Notes under the pieces: model-generated
Database searches by the model: none
What the model was told of the DNA's origin: nothing
Seen by the model: the letters and a program-made list of their open reading frames with translations, nothing else
In this document: positions 1 to 8,719 of the stretch, one piece after another
How positions within the stretch are numbered: position 1 is the stretch's first letter
Layout: every line of letters starts with the position of its first letter
Position numbers and translations under genes: made by a program
Source of the DNA: Syntrophobacter sp. SbD1
Lineage (GTDB): Bacteria; Desulfobacterota; Syntrophobacteria; Syntrophobacterales; Syntrophobacteraceae
Direction: 5' to 3'
Assembly (NCBI GenBank): GCA_900290365.1
Contig: OMOE01000129.1
Coordinates: 1 to 48,949, forward strand
DNA length: 48,949 nt

Positions 1-1628
1 GCCGCTCTTGCTTTGTTCCAGGCGGTTTTGTCCAGGGCTTCAAGAATTGCGTGAGGATCGCCATCCCGTATCTCATCGGGAGAGCGTCGCTCGATTCCTG
101 GATCGCTCATGAAATCAGGGGGCAGATGATCGAAGGTGATAATGTTCCGGCCGCAAAGGACGAAGGCATGTTCCATGGTGTGTTCGAGCTCCCGCACATT
201 GCCGGGCCAGGGATATTTGAGAAAAGCTTTCAAGACATCGGAGGATATCGCTTCAATGGTTTTCTTGAATTTAGCGTTGAACCCATTGCGAAAGTGTTCA
301 ACCAGAAGAGGGATGTCTTCGCGCCTGTCTCTTAGGGGCGGCACCCGGATCTCAACTACTTTCAACCGGTAGTAGAGGTCTTCTCTCAATTCGCCGCGAC
401 TGACCTTATCTATGAGATTCCTGTTCGTTGCAGCGATCAGCCGAACGTCCACTTTGATTGGAGTAGAGCTTCCAACCCGCTCGAATTCCTTCTCTTCCAG
501 GACGCGCAAAAGCTTCAGTTGTATCATCGGCGAGATGTCACCAATCTCATCGAGGAAAATGGCGCCGCCATCGGCTTTGTGGAACCGCCCCACATTGTCT
601 CTAATGGCGCCTGTAAACGCCCCCTTCACATGGCCGAAGAGCTCGCTTTCAAGGAGACTTTCGGGTAATGCAGAGCAGTTCACCTTGACCAACGGCTTGT
701 GGCTGCGTTCTCCGGCACGGTGCAGCGCATCGGCTACAAGTTCTTTGCCCGTCCCACTTTCCCCCGTGATGAGAACAGTCGTTTGAACACGGGCCAAAGC
801 TTGTATGAGGGTATAAACCTTCTGCATCGGCCCGCATCTGCCTACGATGCGATAGAACTGCCGGTGCTCTCTGATCTCTGTTTCGAGGTCGGCCACATGC
901 GTATCGTCTCTCAACACCATAACGACACCCGAGAGCACGCCCACAGGGGTAAGCAGAGGATACGTCCTGACGCTGATGACCCTTCTTGACCGATTGACAG
1001 CCCCGCACTCGATACGGTCTACCTCGACAGGCTCTCCTCTTTTGATCGCTTCCTCGAGAATATCCGCAAATCTCCCATTGCTCATTTCGGGTAGAGAGCT
1101 AAAAGGTTTTCCTATGTCATCGCGAGAATACCCACACATGGTCATGGCTGTCTCATTGAGTTCGATCACCACTGCTTCTTTATCCACGGTGATGATGGCA
1201 TCCCTGACACTCCTGAAGATAGCCTCGAGGTTTGTACGGTATTTTTCCTTTTCTTCGTTTACGCTCTTATATTTCAATGCCGTTCGGGTGGTATGCAGCA
1301 ATGACTCCTGGTTGACGGGCTTGGGGATGTAATCGAACGCACCCAGACGGATGGAGTCGGCAGCAGTTTCGACAGCCGGGTCTCCCGTGATCATGATTAC
1401 CGGGCAGGTCAGTCCTCTTGCCCTGATCTCGCGCAAGATATCGATTCCCGTCCCGTCCCCCAGAATGATGTCTGCAAACACCACATCAAAGCTCGTCTCG
1501 CTTATTCGGGCCAAAGCTTCGCTGTAGCTTTCAGCGGTCGCTACGATATGCCCCTCGGCCGTGAGGAACCTTTGGAAGGTAAACCGGATCGATTCCTCAT
1601 CATCGATTACCAGAATTCTCGCACTCAT
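1..1628 (-). CDS. Sigma-54-dependent response regulator, REC-PAS-AAA+ (3' end outside window)
   Basis: I translated this gene directly from the reverse strand; it runs without a stop to the window edge. It begins MSARILVIDDEESIRF, a receiver domain (about residues 1-120) with the phospho-acceptor Asp near residue 52 in FADIILG. A PAS-like segment follows (about 135-235), then an AAA+ sigma-54 activation domain with Walker A GESGTGKE near 288 and the GAFTGA loop that contacts sigma-54 near 337. The last visible residues (EALDKTAWNKARA) are the start of a Fis-type DNA-binding domain, so only the C-terminal tip is missing. A PAS domain between receiver and AAA+ is an addition to the plain NtrC layout. 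Its ATG overlaps the TGA of the upstream kinase by 4 bp (ATGA), so the two are probably translationally coupled and form a cognate pair. Target promoters cannot be named from this window. Confidence 0.93.
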   Translation of the reverse strand, partial: MSARILVIDDEESIRFTFQRFLTAEGHIVATAESYSEALARISETSFDVVFADIILGDGTGIDILREIRARGLTCPVIMITGDPAVETAADSIRLGAFDYIPKPVNQESLLHTTRTALKYKSVNEEKEKYRTNLEAIFRSVRDAIITVDKEAVVIELNETAMTMCGYSRDDIGKPFSSLPEMSNGRFADILEEAIKRGEPVEVDRIECGAVNRSRRVISVRTYPLLTPVGVLSGVVMVLRDDTHVADLETEIREHRQFYRIVGRCGPMQKVYTLIQALARVQTTVLITGESGTGKELVADALHRAGERSHKPLVKVNCSALPESLLESELFGHVKGAFTGAIRDNVGRFHKADGGAIFLDEIGDISPMIQLKLLRVLEEKEFERVGSSTPIKVDVRLIAATNRNLIDKVSRGELREDLYYRLKVVEIRVPPLRDRREDIPLLVEHFRNGFNAKFKKTIEAISSDVLKAFLKYPWPGNVRELEHTMEHAFVLCGRNIITFDHLPPDFMSDPGIERRSPDEIRDGDPHAILEALDKTAWNKARA

Positions 1629-3433
1629 TTTTCCACCCCGTCACCGCTCCGAATAGCCGGTAAATCAATTATGACCCTGGTAAATTCCCCTTTGACGCTC
1701 TCGAAGCTGAGCTGCCCGCCATGATCCGTGATAATTTTTTGAGTGATGTTCAACCCCAGGCCGGTCCCCTTCCCGAACGGCTTTGTGGAAAAAAACGGCT
1801 TCGTTAGCACGGAGAGCTCATGGGCGGAGATTCCCACCCCTTGATCGTGAAATACGATCCGCGCATACGGGCGGCGGCCGCTAATTACTTTCTCGCCGGT
1901 GATCTCGAAGCGTTTATTTTCATGCCTTCCGGGATACTTCTCCATTAAGGCATAGCGCGCGTTGTTGATGATATTTATAAAACTCTGCTGGATCTGCTGA
2001 AAGTTGGCATTCACTTCGGGAAGGTCGTCGGGAAGATCTATCTTCAGATCGATGCCCTCCTTCCGGATTTGCGCCGCGATCAGGATAATGGCTTCTTCAA
2101 GAATGGCAGGGACGCGAGTGGGCTTTTTCTCTTCCCGCCCATCGCGCGCATAGGATAGCAGGGTCTTTACAATACGGCCTATACGCTCGCCTTCCCTCAC
2201 GATGCGTCCCCCAATGTCCTTTTCCATGCTCTCGGGGCTGCACTCGTTTATCAGTATTTGGCCATAGTTGATGATGCCGGTGATGGGGTTGTTGATCTCA
2301 TGAGCAACTCCGGCGGCCAACTCTCCCAGTGAGGCCATATGACTCGCCTGCATCGCTTCTGCCTGCATCGCCATCTTTTCGGTAATATCACTTACCAGCA
2401 GGAGCACGCTGCTGACCCGTTTACCCTCTTTGATTGGAAAGGCGCTTATGTTAAGAATGGCACCATTGTGGGTTACCACGGAAACTTCCTTTTCGCCGGT
2501 ATTGACACATCTTGTTACCGGAGAGCCCTCGGCGGAAGCAGACAGATCGTGCAATAATTCATCCCAGTATTGGCTTCCCACCTCAGATAGAGCTTCATTC
2601 AACTTTTGAACATTCCCACGGTTTGTCCACAATATGTCAAGGTCAGGAGAGAGCAGGACCAAAGTGTCGCTGATAGCATTGAGAAGTGTTTGGAACTCTT
2701 GTGAGAGCTTTCTGAACTTCGTTTCACTCTCACTGAGTTCGGTTGTGCGTTCGCGGACACGCAACTCCAGTTCGTCGTGAGCCTCAAGGAGGGCTTCCTC
2801 CATCCGCTTGCGTTCGACGATTTCCTGCTGAAGTTCGCCATTTGCCCTGGCAAGGTCGACCGTGCGGCCGCTGACCAGTAATTCAAGCTCTGTGCGGTGT
2901 CTTCTAAGCTCTTCTTCAACCTGCTTTTGTTCGGACAGATCGGTAACAATGGCACATACGCCGTCGAAGTCTTTCATGGTGATCAAATTAAGTGACAGGC
3001 TCACAGGCAGGAAAGTCCCGTCACTTCGTTTCAGTAGGAATTCGCCTCTTGCCAGTCCGGTTTCTCTCGTTTCCCAGATTTTATCAGCAATCAGCATCTG
3101 TGAGTCGGAGATGACATATGACTCAATACGGGAACCAATGATCTTTTGAATCGGCATATCAACCATCGAGCTAAAACAGCCATTGCAGTAAAAAATCGAA
3201 CAATCGGAGGCAAGGATAAGCGCGCCCTCGTTGAGGGATTCCACCAGGATACGGTATGCGACATCGGCTCCCTTGAGGGTGTAAACATGTTCTTCTCCCG
3301 ATTCCTGGACTACGAAGGCGTCCACCTCGCCACCCCTGATAGCCTTTAGGGTCTGCCCCGCCTCCCACAGATGCTCCTTGAGAGTTTGGTTTTCCTCAAT
3401 CAGCTCTTGCCGCGTTGGCTCATCTTGTTTCAT
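1625..3433 (-). CDS. Cytoplasmic PAS-PAS sensor histidine kinase
   Basis: A 602-residue kinase with no membrane segment. It has an N-terminal helical stretch, PAS domain 1 (about 58-165), a long coiled coil (about 167-245), PAS domain 2 (about 245-355), a HisKA domain with the H-box around His378 (GELAAGVAHEINNP), and a HATPase domain with N box (INNARYAL), G1 (DQGVGI) and G2 (GKGTGLGL) motifs. All catalytic motifs are intact. It lies 39 bp after kaiB and overlaps the sigma-54 regulator by 4 bp. The order kaiC-kaiB-kinase-regulator suggests that KaiBC output, an intracellular signal, or both are passed to a sigma-54 promoter. What the PAS domains sense is not visible. In KaiC systems outside cyanobacteria, adjacent PAS kinases are common, but a direct link here is inference. 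Confidence 0.92.
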   Translation of the reverse strand: MKQDEPTRQELIEENQTLKEHLWEAGQTLKAIRGGEVDAFVVQESGEEHVYTLKGADVAYRILVESLNEGALILASDCSIFYCNGCFSSMVDMPIQKIIGSRIESYVISDSQMLIADKIWETRETGLARGEFLLKRSDGTFLPVSLSLNLITMKDFDGVCAIVTDLSEQKQVEEELRRHRTELELLVSGRTVDLARANGELQQEIVERKRMEEALLEAHDELELRVRERTTELSESETKFRKLSQEFQTLLNAISDTLVLLSPDLDILWTNRGNVQKLNEALSEVGSQYWDELLHDLSASAEGSPVTRCVNTGEKEVSVVTHNGAILNISAFPIKEGKRVSSVLLLVSDITEKMAMQAEAMQASHMASLGELAAGVAHEINNPITGIINYGQILINECSPESMEKDIGGRIVREGERIGRIVKTLLSYARDGREEKKPTRVPAILEEAIILIAAQIRKEGIDLKIDLPDDLPEVNANFQQIQQSFINIINNARYALMEKYPGRHENKRFEITGEKVISGRRPYARIVFHDQGVGISAHELSVLTKPFFSTKPFGKGTGLGLNITQKIITDHGGQLSFESVKGEFTRVIIDLPAIRSGDGVEK

Positions 3434-3472
3434 CGGAATAGCCCCTGCTTTTTACACTGGATTAACTGAGCA

Positions 3473-3820
3473 TCAGGAAGCCCCTTTGCCTTCTTTCTTT
3501 AACGCAAGCCTTATCAGAATCGGTTCAGGATCGGAAAGATCACCAATGAACCTTTGTAGTGGTGGCGGAAGATTCTTAACGAGAGTGGGGGCGGCAATCA
3601 CTTGCGCATCTTTAGCCAGACCCGGCTGTTGATATATGTCTATTATTTCAAGTTCGTATCTGTCTTTAAGATACGTTTCGCAAAGTTGCCTGGCGTTTTC
3701 TATCGCCCTCAAAGACCTGGGTGTCATTCCGGCGACAAAAAGGCTGAGGATAAACTTTTCCGATTCGCTTTTGGTTGCAGCTTCTTCAAACAGTTCGGTC
3801 GCCGTTTTCTTGTCGGGCAT
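3473..3820 (-). CDS. kaiB: KaiB-family thioredoxin-like protein
   Basis: A 115-residue protein from the ATG at 3820, which has a good ribosome binding site (AAAGGA) before it. An upstream TTG at 3835 would add five residues and is less likely. The family signature is clear: FILSLFVAGMTPRSLRAI (strand 1 and helix), LEIIDIYQQPGLAKDAQVIAAP, then TLVKNLPPPLQRFIGDLS. KaiB proteins bind KaiC and, in cyanobacteria, switch fold to control its phosphorylation cycle. Here the gene sits between kaiC and a PAS histidine kinase, so a role as the KaiC partner is expected. KaiA is absent, as usual outside cyanobacteria, so a true circadian clock should not be assumed. Confidence 0.92.
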   Translation of the reverse strand: MPDKKTATELFEEAATKSESEKFILSLFVAGMTPRSLRAIENARQLCETYLKDRYELEIIDIYQQPGLAKDAQVIAAPTLVKNLPPPLQRFIGDLSDPEPILIRLALKKEGKGAS

Positions 3821-3831
3821 AGTTGTCCTTT

Positions 3832-3948
3832 TCAAGATCTGCGAGGGCGCAAATCAAGTCCTATCAGAATGCGCTCGGTTTCTGCCAAGGTTCCGATGAT
3901 CTTTGGAACCGGCTCGGGGAGTTTCCTGACCAAGGCAGGAATGGCCTG
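3832..3948 (-). pseudogene. C-terminal remnant of a second kaiB
   Basis: Between kaiC and the intact kaiB, the minus strand reads [19 protein letters not shown] and ends LDLRPRRS before a TGA. This aligns with the C-terminal half of the neighbouring KaiB (IAAPTLVKNLPPPLQRFIG) and is in fact closer to the usual KaiB ending. Directly upstream in the same frame is TAG (3951-3949), preceded by EGEKK, which also resembles the KaiB sequence before that point. No N-terminal half is recognisable, so the copy is truncated and carries a nonsense codon. A kaiC-kaiB-kaiB arrangement is common in bacteria; here one kaiB appears to have decayed. Confidence 0.75.
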
Positions 3949-4013
3949 CTACTTCTTCTCCCCCTCAGGGGATTGTCGCCGCGTAAGGCCATTTTCTCAA
4001 CCTCATCAATAGA

Positions 4014-5711
4014 TTAATCCGCATGCCTCTGGCGTGCTAGTTCGACAAGCTCACGTTCCGCACTGGCTTTTCTTTTGGCTTCTTGCTGGGCAAGCTTTTC
4101 CAATTCCGCCTCCTGGGCGCTCAGTTCTGCCAGCAACCCGGAAACTTGCGCGTCCACTGCGAGCTTTCTGCTTGCGAACTCCCGTTTTTTGCGCTCGATT
4201 TCTTCTGTGCGCTCTTTTGCATTGGCCCTGTCTTTGGCCTCTTGGGCAAGTCGCGCAGCACCAGTCAGTACACCTCCAGGGCCGATATAAACGTCAATAA
4301 GGTGTACACCATCGGAAGAAAGCACGAATTCTCGCACTTGGTTGGAGTGGGCCATTCCCCGCGATTTAATTACATAGAGGCCGCGGTTGCGCTCGCCATT
4401 GATTTCGATGTCCTGCACGGTGGCCCATGTATCCATGAGGGCGGAAACGCCCATATCGGTCAGATCCTGGTGCTGCCCGGAGATCAGGCACGTGAAAAGG
4501 GCGGTTATGCCCTCCATTTTCAGGCTGTCAATAAAGCGCATCAGTGCGGATTTTACCTCCGCGGCGCTGCCCACCGAAATCATATTGGAAACAGGGTCCA
4601 TAATTACGACTGAGGGTTTAAAATCCCTTACCAGCTTGTTCATGCTTACCAAGTGCATTTCAAGTCCGTAGAAAGAGGGCCGCGTAGCGTGGAAATGGAG
4701 CAATCCGTTATCCAGCCAGGGCTGGAGGTCAACACCAATAGAACGCATATTGCGTACTATCTGGCTTTCCGATTCCTCAAAGGCCAAATAGAGGCATCTT
4801 TCGCCGCGCAAACATGCGCTGCTCGCAAAATGGGCGGCGAGGCTGGTTTTTCCGGTCCCGGCTGTACCCGTAATCAGAATGCTGCTTCCGCGATAATAGC
4901 CCTCGCCCCCAAGCATCGTATCGAGGCGCGGGATCCCGCTCGATATACGTTCGGTGAGTGCCTTATGAGTGAGGCCCAGAGAAGTGATAGGCAGAACATA
5001 TAGGCCGCCCTCGTCGATCAGAAAGGGGTATTCATTGGTCCCGTGGGTTGTCCCGCGATATTTGATTATACGCAACCGGCGCGTTGCCACCTGTTCGATC
5101 ATGCGATGGTCGAGAAGAATGACGCAGTCGGAAACGTATTCTTCGAGGCCATGGCGGGTCAGAGTTCCTCTTCCCTGTTCGCACGTTATTACCGCTGTGA
5201 CTCCCCGGTCTTTGAGCCATCGGAACAACCTCCGGATTTCCGCCCGGAGAATGCCTTCATTGGGAAAGCCGGAGAAAAGGGCTTCAATTGTGTCCAGGAC
5301 GACCCGCCTGGCCCCAATGGTGTCGATTGCATAACCTAGCCTTACGAAAAGACCTTCGAGGTCGAACTCTCCGGTTTCCAGTATTTCGTTTCTTTCGAAA
5401 TGGACATAATCGAGAGCCATCTTGTTACGGGTTACCAAATCGTCGAGATCGAAGCCAAGGGAGGAGAAATTTTCGACTAAGTCCATATCTTTTTCTTCAA
5501 AAGACATGAAGACACCGGGTTCGTCAAATTCTCTCGCCCCCCGGACGAGAAACTCCATCCCGAAAAGGGTCTTGCCGCTTCCCGGTCCACCGCAGACAAG
5601 AGTGGGGCGTCCTTGCGGGAGACCTCCGCTTGTGATTTCGTCAAAACCGGCTATTCCGGTTGCTGTTTTTCGCAGTTGCTTTACTAAGATGGATGCTCTT
5701 GAACCAGACAT
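4014..5711 (-). CDS. kaiC: KaiC-family double RecA-like ATPase
   Basis: A 565-residue protein from the ATG at 5711, chosen for its GGGAGAG ribosome binding site; an earlier in-frame ATG at 5732 would add seven residues. It has two KaiC/RecA domains. The CI Walker A is GGPGSGKT (about 41-48) with the catalytic carboxylates in MSFEEKD. The CII Walker A is GTAGTGKT (about 282-289) with LAFEESE. The tail is a charged coiled coil (about 480-565). In the CII phosphorylation loop the sequence LTDMGVSALMDT keeps residues matching cyanobacterial Thr426 and Ser431 but has Ala at the Thr432 position. The protein probably acts as an ATP-driven autokinase or signalling switch with KaiB and the adjacent PAS kinase. 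Calling it a clock would be over-reading. Confidence 0.92.
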   Translation of the reverse strand: MSGSRASILVKQLRKTATGIAGFDEITSGGLPQGRPTLVCGGPGSGKTLFGMEFLVRGAREFDEPGVFMSFEEKDMDLVENFSSLGFDLDDLVTRNKMALDYVHFERNEILETGEFDLEGLFVRLGYAIDTIGARRVVLDTIEALFSGFPNEGILRAEIRRLFRWLKDRGVTAVITCEQGRGTLTRHGLEEYVSDCVILLDHRMIEQVATRRLRIIKYRGTTHGTNEYPFLIDEGGLYVLPITSLGLTHKALTERISSGIPRLDTMLGGEGYYRGSSILITGTAGTGKTSLAAHFASSACLRGERCLYLAFEESESQIVRNMRSIGVDLQPWLDNGLLHFHATRPSFYGLEMHLVSMNKLVRDFKPSVVIMDPVSNMISVGSAAEVKSALMRFIDSLKMEGITALFTCLISGQHQDLTDMGVSALMDTWATVQDIEINGERNRGLYVIKSRGMAHSNQVREFVLSSDGVHLIDVYIGPGGVLTGAARLAQEAKDRANAKERTEEIERKKREFASRKLAVDAQVSGLLAELSAQEAELEKLAQQEAKRKASAERELVELARQRHAD

Positions 5712-5808
5712 TAGCTCTCCCGTTTTTAGCAATGATTGGGTCGCGCCCTTTTCAACCGCGACAGGGCCATTTCTCGGACCTGTCGCGGTTCTTCGAAATC
5801 ATGAATAT

Positions 5809-6262
5809 TTAGGCCAGATCCTGAATCCTGATTTCATGATCGAGCATAATCTGCTCTATCAACTTGATTGAAAGCTCCCAGGACAGATAGTGTTTCTTTA
5901 ATCTTTTCGGATGGAATCTTGCCCTCCTGACCAGCTTATAGTGTGTGGATACCGGTCCATAGTATCTGAAATAATTTGGCGAAGACCTGCCGAAGAGACG
6001 ATGCTATATCTGCTGGTCGACATCGGAGTTAAGATACTTGGGTCTGAACAATTTCCGAGGCGACTTCGGCCAGTTTATTGGACATCGTCAGTCCTTGGAT
6101 TGAGGGATAACCAAATCCACAGTAGCATAGTCGCTCAATTAGAAACAATCGGACATTCCCCGGCTTTTCTTCTGTCAGAATCATCAACCGCCGTTCACCT
6201 TTCAGGCCGGTGATCGATGGGCAAGGCGTGAGATAACGATCAGACAAGCTTTGACTTATCAA
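5809..6262 (-). pseudogene. Possible decayed coding region of unknown family
   Basis: Two minus-strand reading frames look protein-like and appear to continue each other across a frameshift. The first (6262-6029) contains GERRLMILTEEKPGNVRLF and ends near LAEVASEIV. The second, one frame over, reads RPKYLNSDVDQQI, then a TAG (6006-6004), then SPNYFRYYGPVSTHYKLVRR and SWELSIKLIEQIMLDHEIR before a TAA at 5811. The second half has the helical, charged texture of a real C-terminus. I do not recognise the family. A frameshift plus an amber codon suggests a dead gene, but the whole thing could be chance. Confidence 0.3.
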
Positions 6263-7046
6263 AATGTATGCCGGGAAAGGCCAAGGACATCACCTACCTA
6301 ATATTGTCAGATATATCGGGTGCTAAAGCTTGGAGAGGGGTAGTGTCTTGGTCGATGGCGGGCAAGAAAATGTGTTGCATGCTACAGAAGCGTTGCAGGA
6401 TTTCTGTGTTGCATGTAACACATTGGCGTGAAGGCGACAGCGGTCAATTTTGTCGTGCATCTTTTCATATCTCTCCTATCTGGCTTTCTGTTGTGAGTTA
6501 CCCTGGACCTTCCAATATTTGAATCATACCTGCACTCTTGACAAACAAGAACGCCGGGAAAGCCTCTTTTGTCTCTCTTTTTTCAGGCACTCAGGCGGAT
6601 GAGATGATACAGAGCGAATCTATGCGCATACCTGTTGGAACGCTAGAGATCGAGTTTGAGGTTTGACTGATTTCCGGCTCAAAAGCACTACCGGAATGAC
6701 GGACTGCGGTCCGGGCGGCCCTTCAAATATCAAAAATAAGCATTTTAAGGCTTAGAAGCACTCAGAAGACTACTCGGGCTTCCAACTCATTGCTGTAAGA
6801 AGCCAGAGCTAGAAAACCTGATGAGCACGGAGTCGTTTCTGGGTTTTGACCAGCCGGCAACGAGATATTACTTATCTTTAAGAGGAGATCGCGCCTCCGA
6901 GTGCCGGTGTCCGGCATATCCGGTGCGTCGAAAGGCTGGTTGTCTTGAAGATGAATCAGGTTCTGCGGATCGTCTATGCGAATCTAACCCTTGCAGAACC
7001 CGTTACAAGGCCATCGCGGATGAAGATTTGCTGAGGGGAACGAAAC
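6263..7046. other. Gene-poor interval before the SDR gene
   Basis: I see no convincing gene here. An 80-codon plus-strand frame at 6821-7063 has a Cys/Arg-rich, non-globular composition, lacks a ribosome binding site and overlaps the real SDR start, so I do not call it. The interval contains one copy of a dispersed 51-bp repeat (6674-6724). Confidence 0.6.
6674..6724. repeat. Dispersed 51-bp repeat, copy 1 (copy 2 at 12091-12141)
   Basis: Both copies start ccggctcaaragcastrc and end gggcggmccttc, with about 8 mismatches between them. Neither lies in a gene. They look like fragments of a common intergenic repeat of this genome. Confidence 0.7.
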
Positions 7047-7841
7047 ATGGATCTGGAACTTAAGAACAAGGTTGCGCTGGTCACCGGCTCAACCGGAGGC
7101 ATCGGTTTCGCCACCGCATCGCTATTTGCAGGGGAGGGGGCTGCTGTCGTGATAAACGGCCGCTCTCAAAGGCGGGTAGATGAAGCCGTCAAGCGAATAC
7201 AACTAGAGCATGAGGGCGCCCGGGTTAAAGGGGTTGCTGCCGACCTGGGCGCCAAAGAAGGCTTTGAGCTGCTGGCCGGCGCCGTCCCGGCGGTTGACAT
7301 CCTGGTAAATAATCTGGGCATCTATCAGGCGAAGCCTTTCACCGAGATCGACGATGAAGATTGGCGGCTTTTCTTCGAGGTAAACGTCCTTAGCGGGGTC
7401 AGGCTGAGCCGGTTATACCTGCCCAAAATGCTGGAGAAGAATTGGGGCCGGATCGTATTCATCTCAAGCGAATCGGCTCAGCAAATCCCCGTGGAGATGA
7501 TCCATTACGGCGTAACCAAAACAGCCCAGATTGCCCTGGCCCGAGGCCTTGCCGAGATGACGGCCGGCACGAACGTGACCGTCAACTCCGTGCTGCCCGG
7601 ACCTACCGCTTCCGAAGGGGTCGAGCGGTTTGTGCAGGACCTGGCGAAATCCCAAGGGATAGACGCGGAAGATGTGGAAAAGGAATTCTTCCGCACGATG
7701 CGTCCGACTTCGCTTTTGAAGCGGTTTGCGGCCCCGCAGGAAGTGGCAGCCATGGTTGTGTATGTATGCAGTCCTAAAGCCTCAGCGACAAACGGTGCAG
7801 CGTTGCGCGTAGACGGCGGCGTGGTCCGGAGCATCGTGTGA
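7047..7841 (+). CDS. Short-chain dehydrogenase/reductase (SDR)
   Basis: A 264-residue classical SDR. It shows the Rossmann cofactor motif TGSTGGIG (about 14-21), NNLG, the catalytic Ser in VFISSES, the active-site YGVTK, and the usual ending NGAALRVDGG. Arg residues after the second strand (NGRSQRR) suggest NADP(H) preference, which is inference. A strong ribosome binding site (AGGGGA) precedes the ATG. The gene is monocistronic and faces away from its neighbours, so the substrate is unknown. The last 34 bp of the gene and 7 bp beyond it are duplicated at 8675-8715, on the far side of the Uma2-type gene. Confidence 0.92.
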   Translation: MDLELKNKVALVTGSTGGIGFATASLFAGEGAAVVINGRSQRRVDEAVKRIQLEHEGARVKGVAADLGAKEGFELLAGAVPAVDILVNNLGIYQAKPFTEIDDEDWRLFFEVNVLSGVRLSRLYLPKMLEKNWGRIVFISSESAQQIPVEMIHYGVTKTAQIALARGLAEMTAGTNVTVNSVLPGPTASEGVERFVQDLAKSQGIDAEDVEKEFFRTMRPTSLLKRFAAPQEVAAMVVYVCSPKASATNGAALRVDGGVVRSIV

Positions 7842-7848
7842 GAATCAC
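7808..7848 (+). repeat. 41-bp direct repeat, left copy (SDR 3' end)
   Basis: Identical 41-bp sequence (begins cgtagacggcggcgtgg, ends gtgagaatcac) to 8675-8715. This copy encodes the last residues VDGGVVRSIV and stop of the SDR gene. The two copies bracket 826 bp holding the Uma2-family gene, the pattern left by insertion or recombination at a gene 3' end. Confidence 0.9.
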
Positions 7849-8049
7849 TGGCCAGCCGCTCTGATCGACGTAAACATCGAGAAAAGGGGGGAAATGATCC
7901 TAAAAGGGGTATTGAGCGGTTTTATAAATTTGCAAAGCCAATGAAGGTATGCTTTGGGTAGTGTGTCTTTATAAAAATTGGTGACAAAAAACTCGCGGCT
8001 TCTCGCCGCGATCCCGGCGCACCTGTCGCCATTTTCGGCTCCCTCCTGC

Positions 8050-8538
8050 TCACACAGATTCGATGTCGATATGCTCAGGAAATTCCCCGAACAGCTCGCT
8101 TCTTTTCAATTCCCCTTGAGGATTGAAAAAGCGCATGTTTCCATACTCATCGCAAAGCCAAAATTCCTTTGCGCCTGCTCCGAAATAGAGTTGCTTCTTT
8201 TCTTCCATCTCAGCAGCACTATTCGATGGGGATTGTACTTCAACGACGACTTCGGGGGATTCAACAAGAAAAAGATTGCGGACCCCATACTTTTTGAGGA
8301 ATGCCCTGCTTCTCCAAGCAACATCGGCAACCTTGACCCCTTTGGAAGTTTGAATAGGGCATTCGGTGGAAGTCTGTCCTTCCTTGGCTAACCTGGCGAG
8401 CGATCTGTCAATGAGGCTCTGGTATATTCCATGTATGTCCGTGGCCGGCGTCATCATAATCTTTCCCCATTCGTTCGTCTCGATCTTGAAGGGCAGGTCT
8501 CTCAAGCTTGGGTGCTCGATCACTTCACGCCATTCCAT
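8050..8538 (-). CDS. Uma2-family (DUF820) putative PD-(D/E)XK endonuclease
   Basis: A 162-residue protein from the ATG at 8538, chosen because GGAAAGGAG sits just upstream; a longer frame to 8604 has no such signal. Family features are PATDIHG near the start, VADVAW, VVVEVQSPSN with the catalytic Glu, KKQLYFGAGAKEFWLCD, and a C-terminal beta-rich tail. Uma2 proteins have a restriction-endonuclease-like fold and often occur as many paralogues in genomes rich in mobile DNA; their cellular role is poorly known. The gene lies inside an 826-bp insert between perfect 41-bp direct repeats and is therefore probably a recent arrival. Confidence 0.85.
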   Translation of the reverse strand: MEWREVIEHPSLRDLPFKIETNEWGKIMMTPATDIHGIYQSLIDRSLARLAKEGQTSTECPIQTSKGVKVADVAWRSRAFLKKYGVRNLFLVESPEVVVEVQSPSNSAAEMEEKKQLYFGAGAKEFWLCDEYGNMRFFNPQGELKRSELFGEFPEHIDIESV

Positions 8539-8674
8539 TGGTTTCTCCTTTCCCAAAACACCTGGTGACAAAAAGCTCCAGGTCCTACCATAACCACTAT
8601 ACAATCTCTTATTTGCTGTGACTACTTTTTTTGCGCCGTCTTTAATACAACTTTGCTGAATCAGTCAGTTTCAC

Positions 8675-8715
8675 CGTAGACGGCGGCGTGGTCCGGAGCA
8701 TCGTGTGAGAATCAC
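8675..8715 (+). repeat. 41-bp direct repeat, right copy
   Basis: Second perfect copy of the SDR 3'-end sequence, just downstream of the metF-like stop codon. It has no coding context here: the codons before it do not continue the SDR. It marks the right edge of the Uma2-bearing insert. Confidence 0.9.
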
Positions 8716-8719
8716 CCCC

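Noticed and set aside
3832..3951. TAG in the kaiB relic as a pyrrolysine codon
   Set aside because: No N-terminal KaiB half continues in frame before it, so this is a truncated relic rather than a recoded gene.
5911..6213. A 100-codon plus-strand frame upstream of kaiC
   Set aside because: It lies opposite the more protein-like minus-strand remnant and has no ribosome binding site or recognisable motif.
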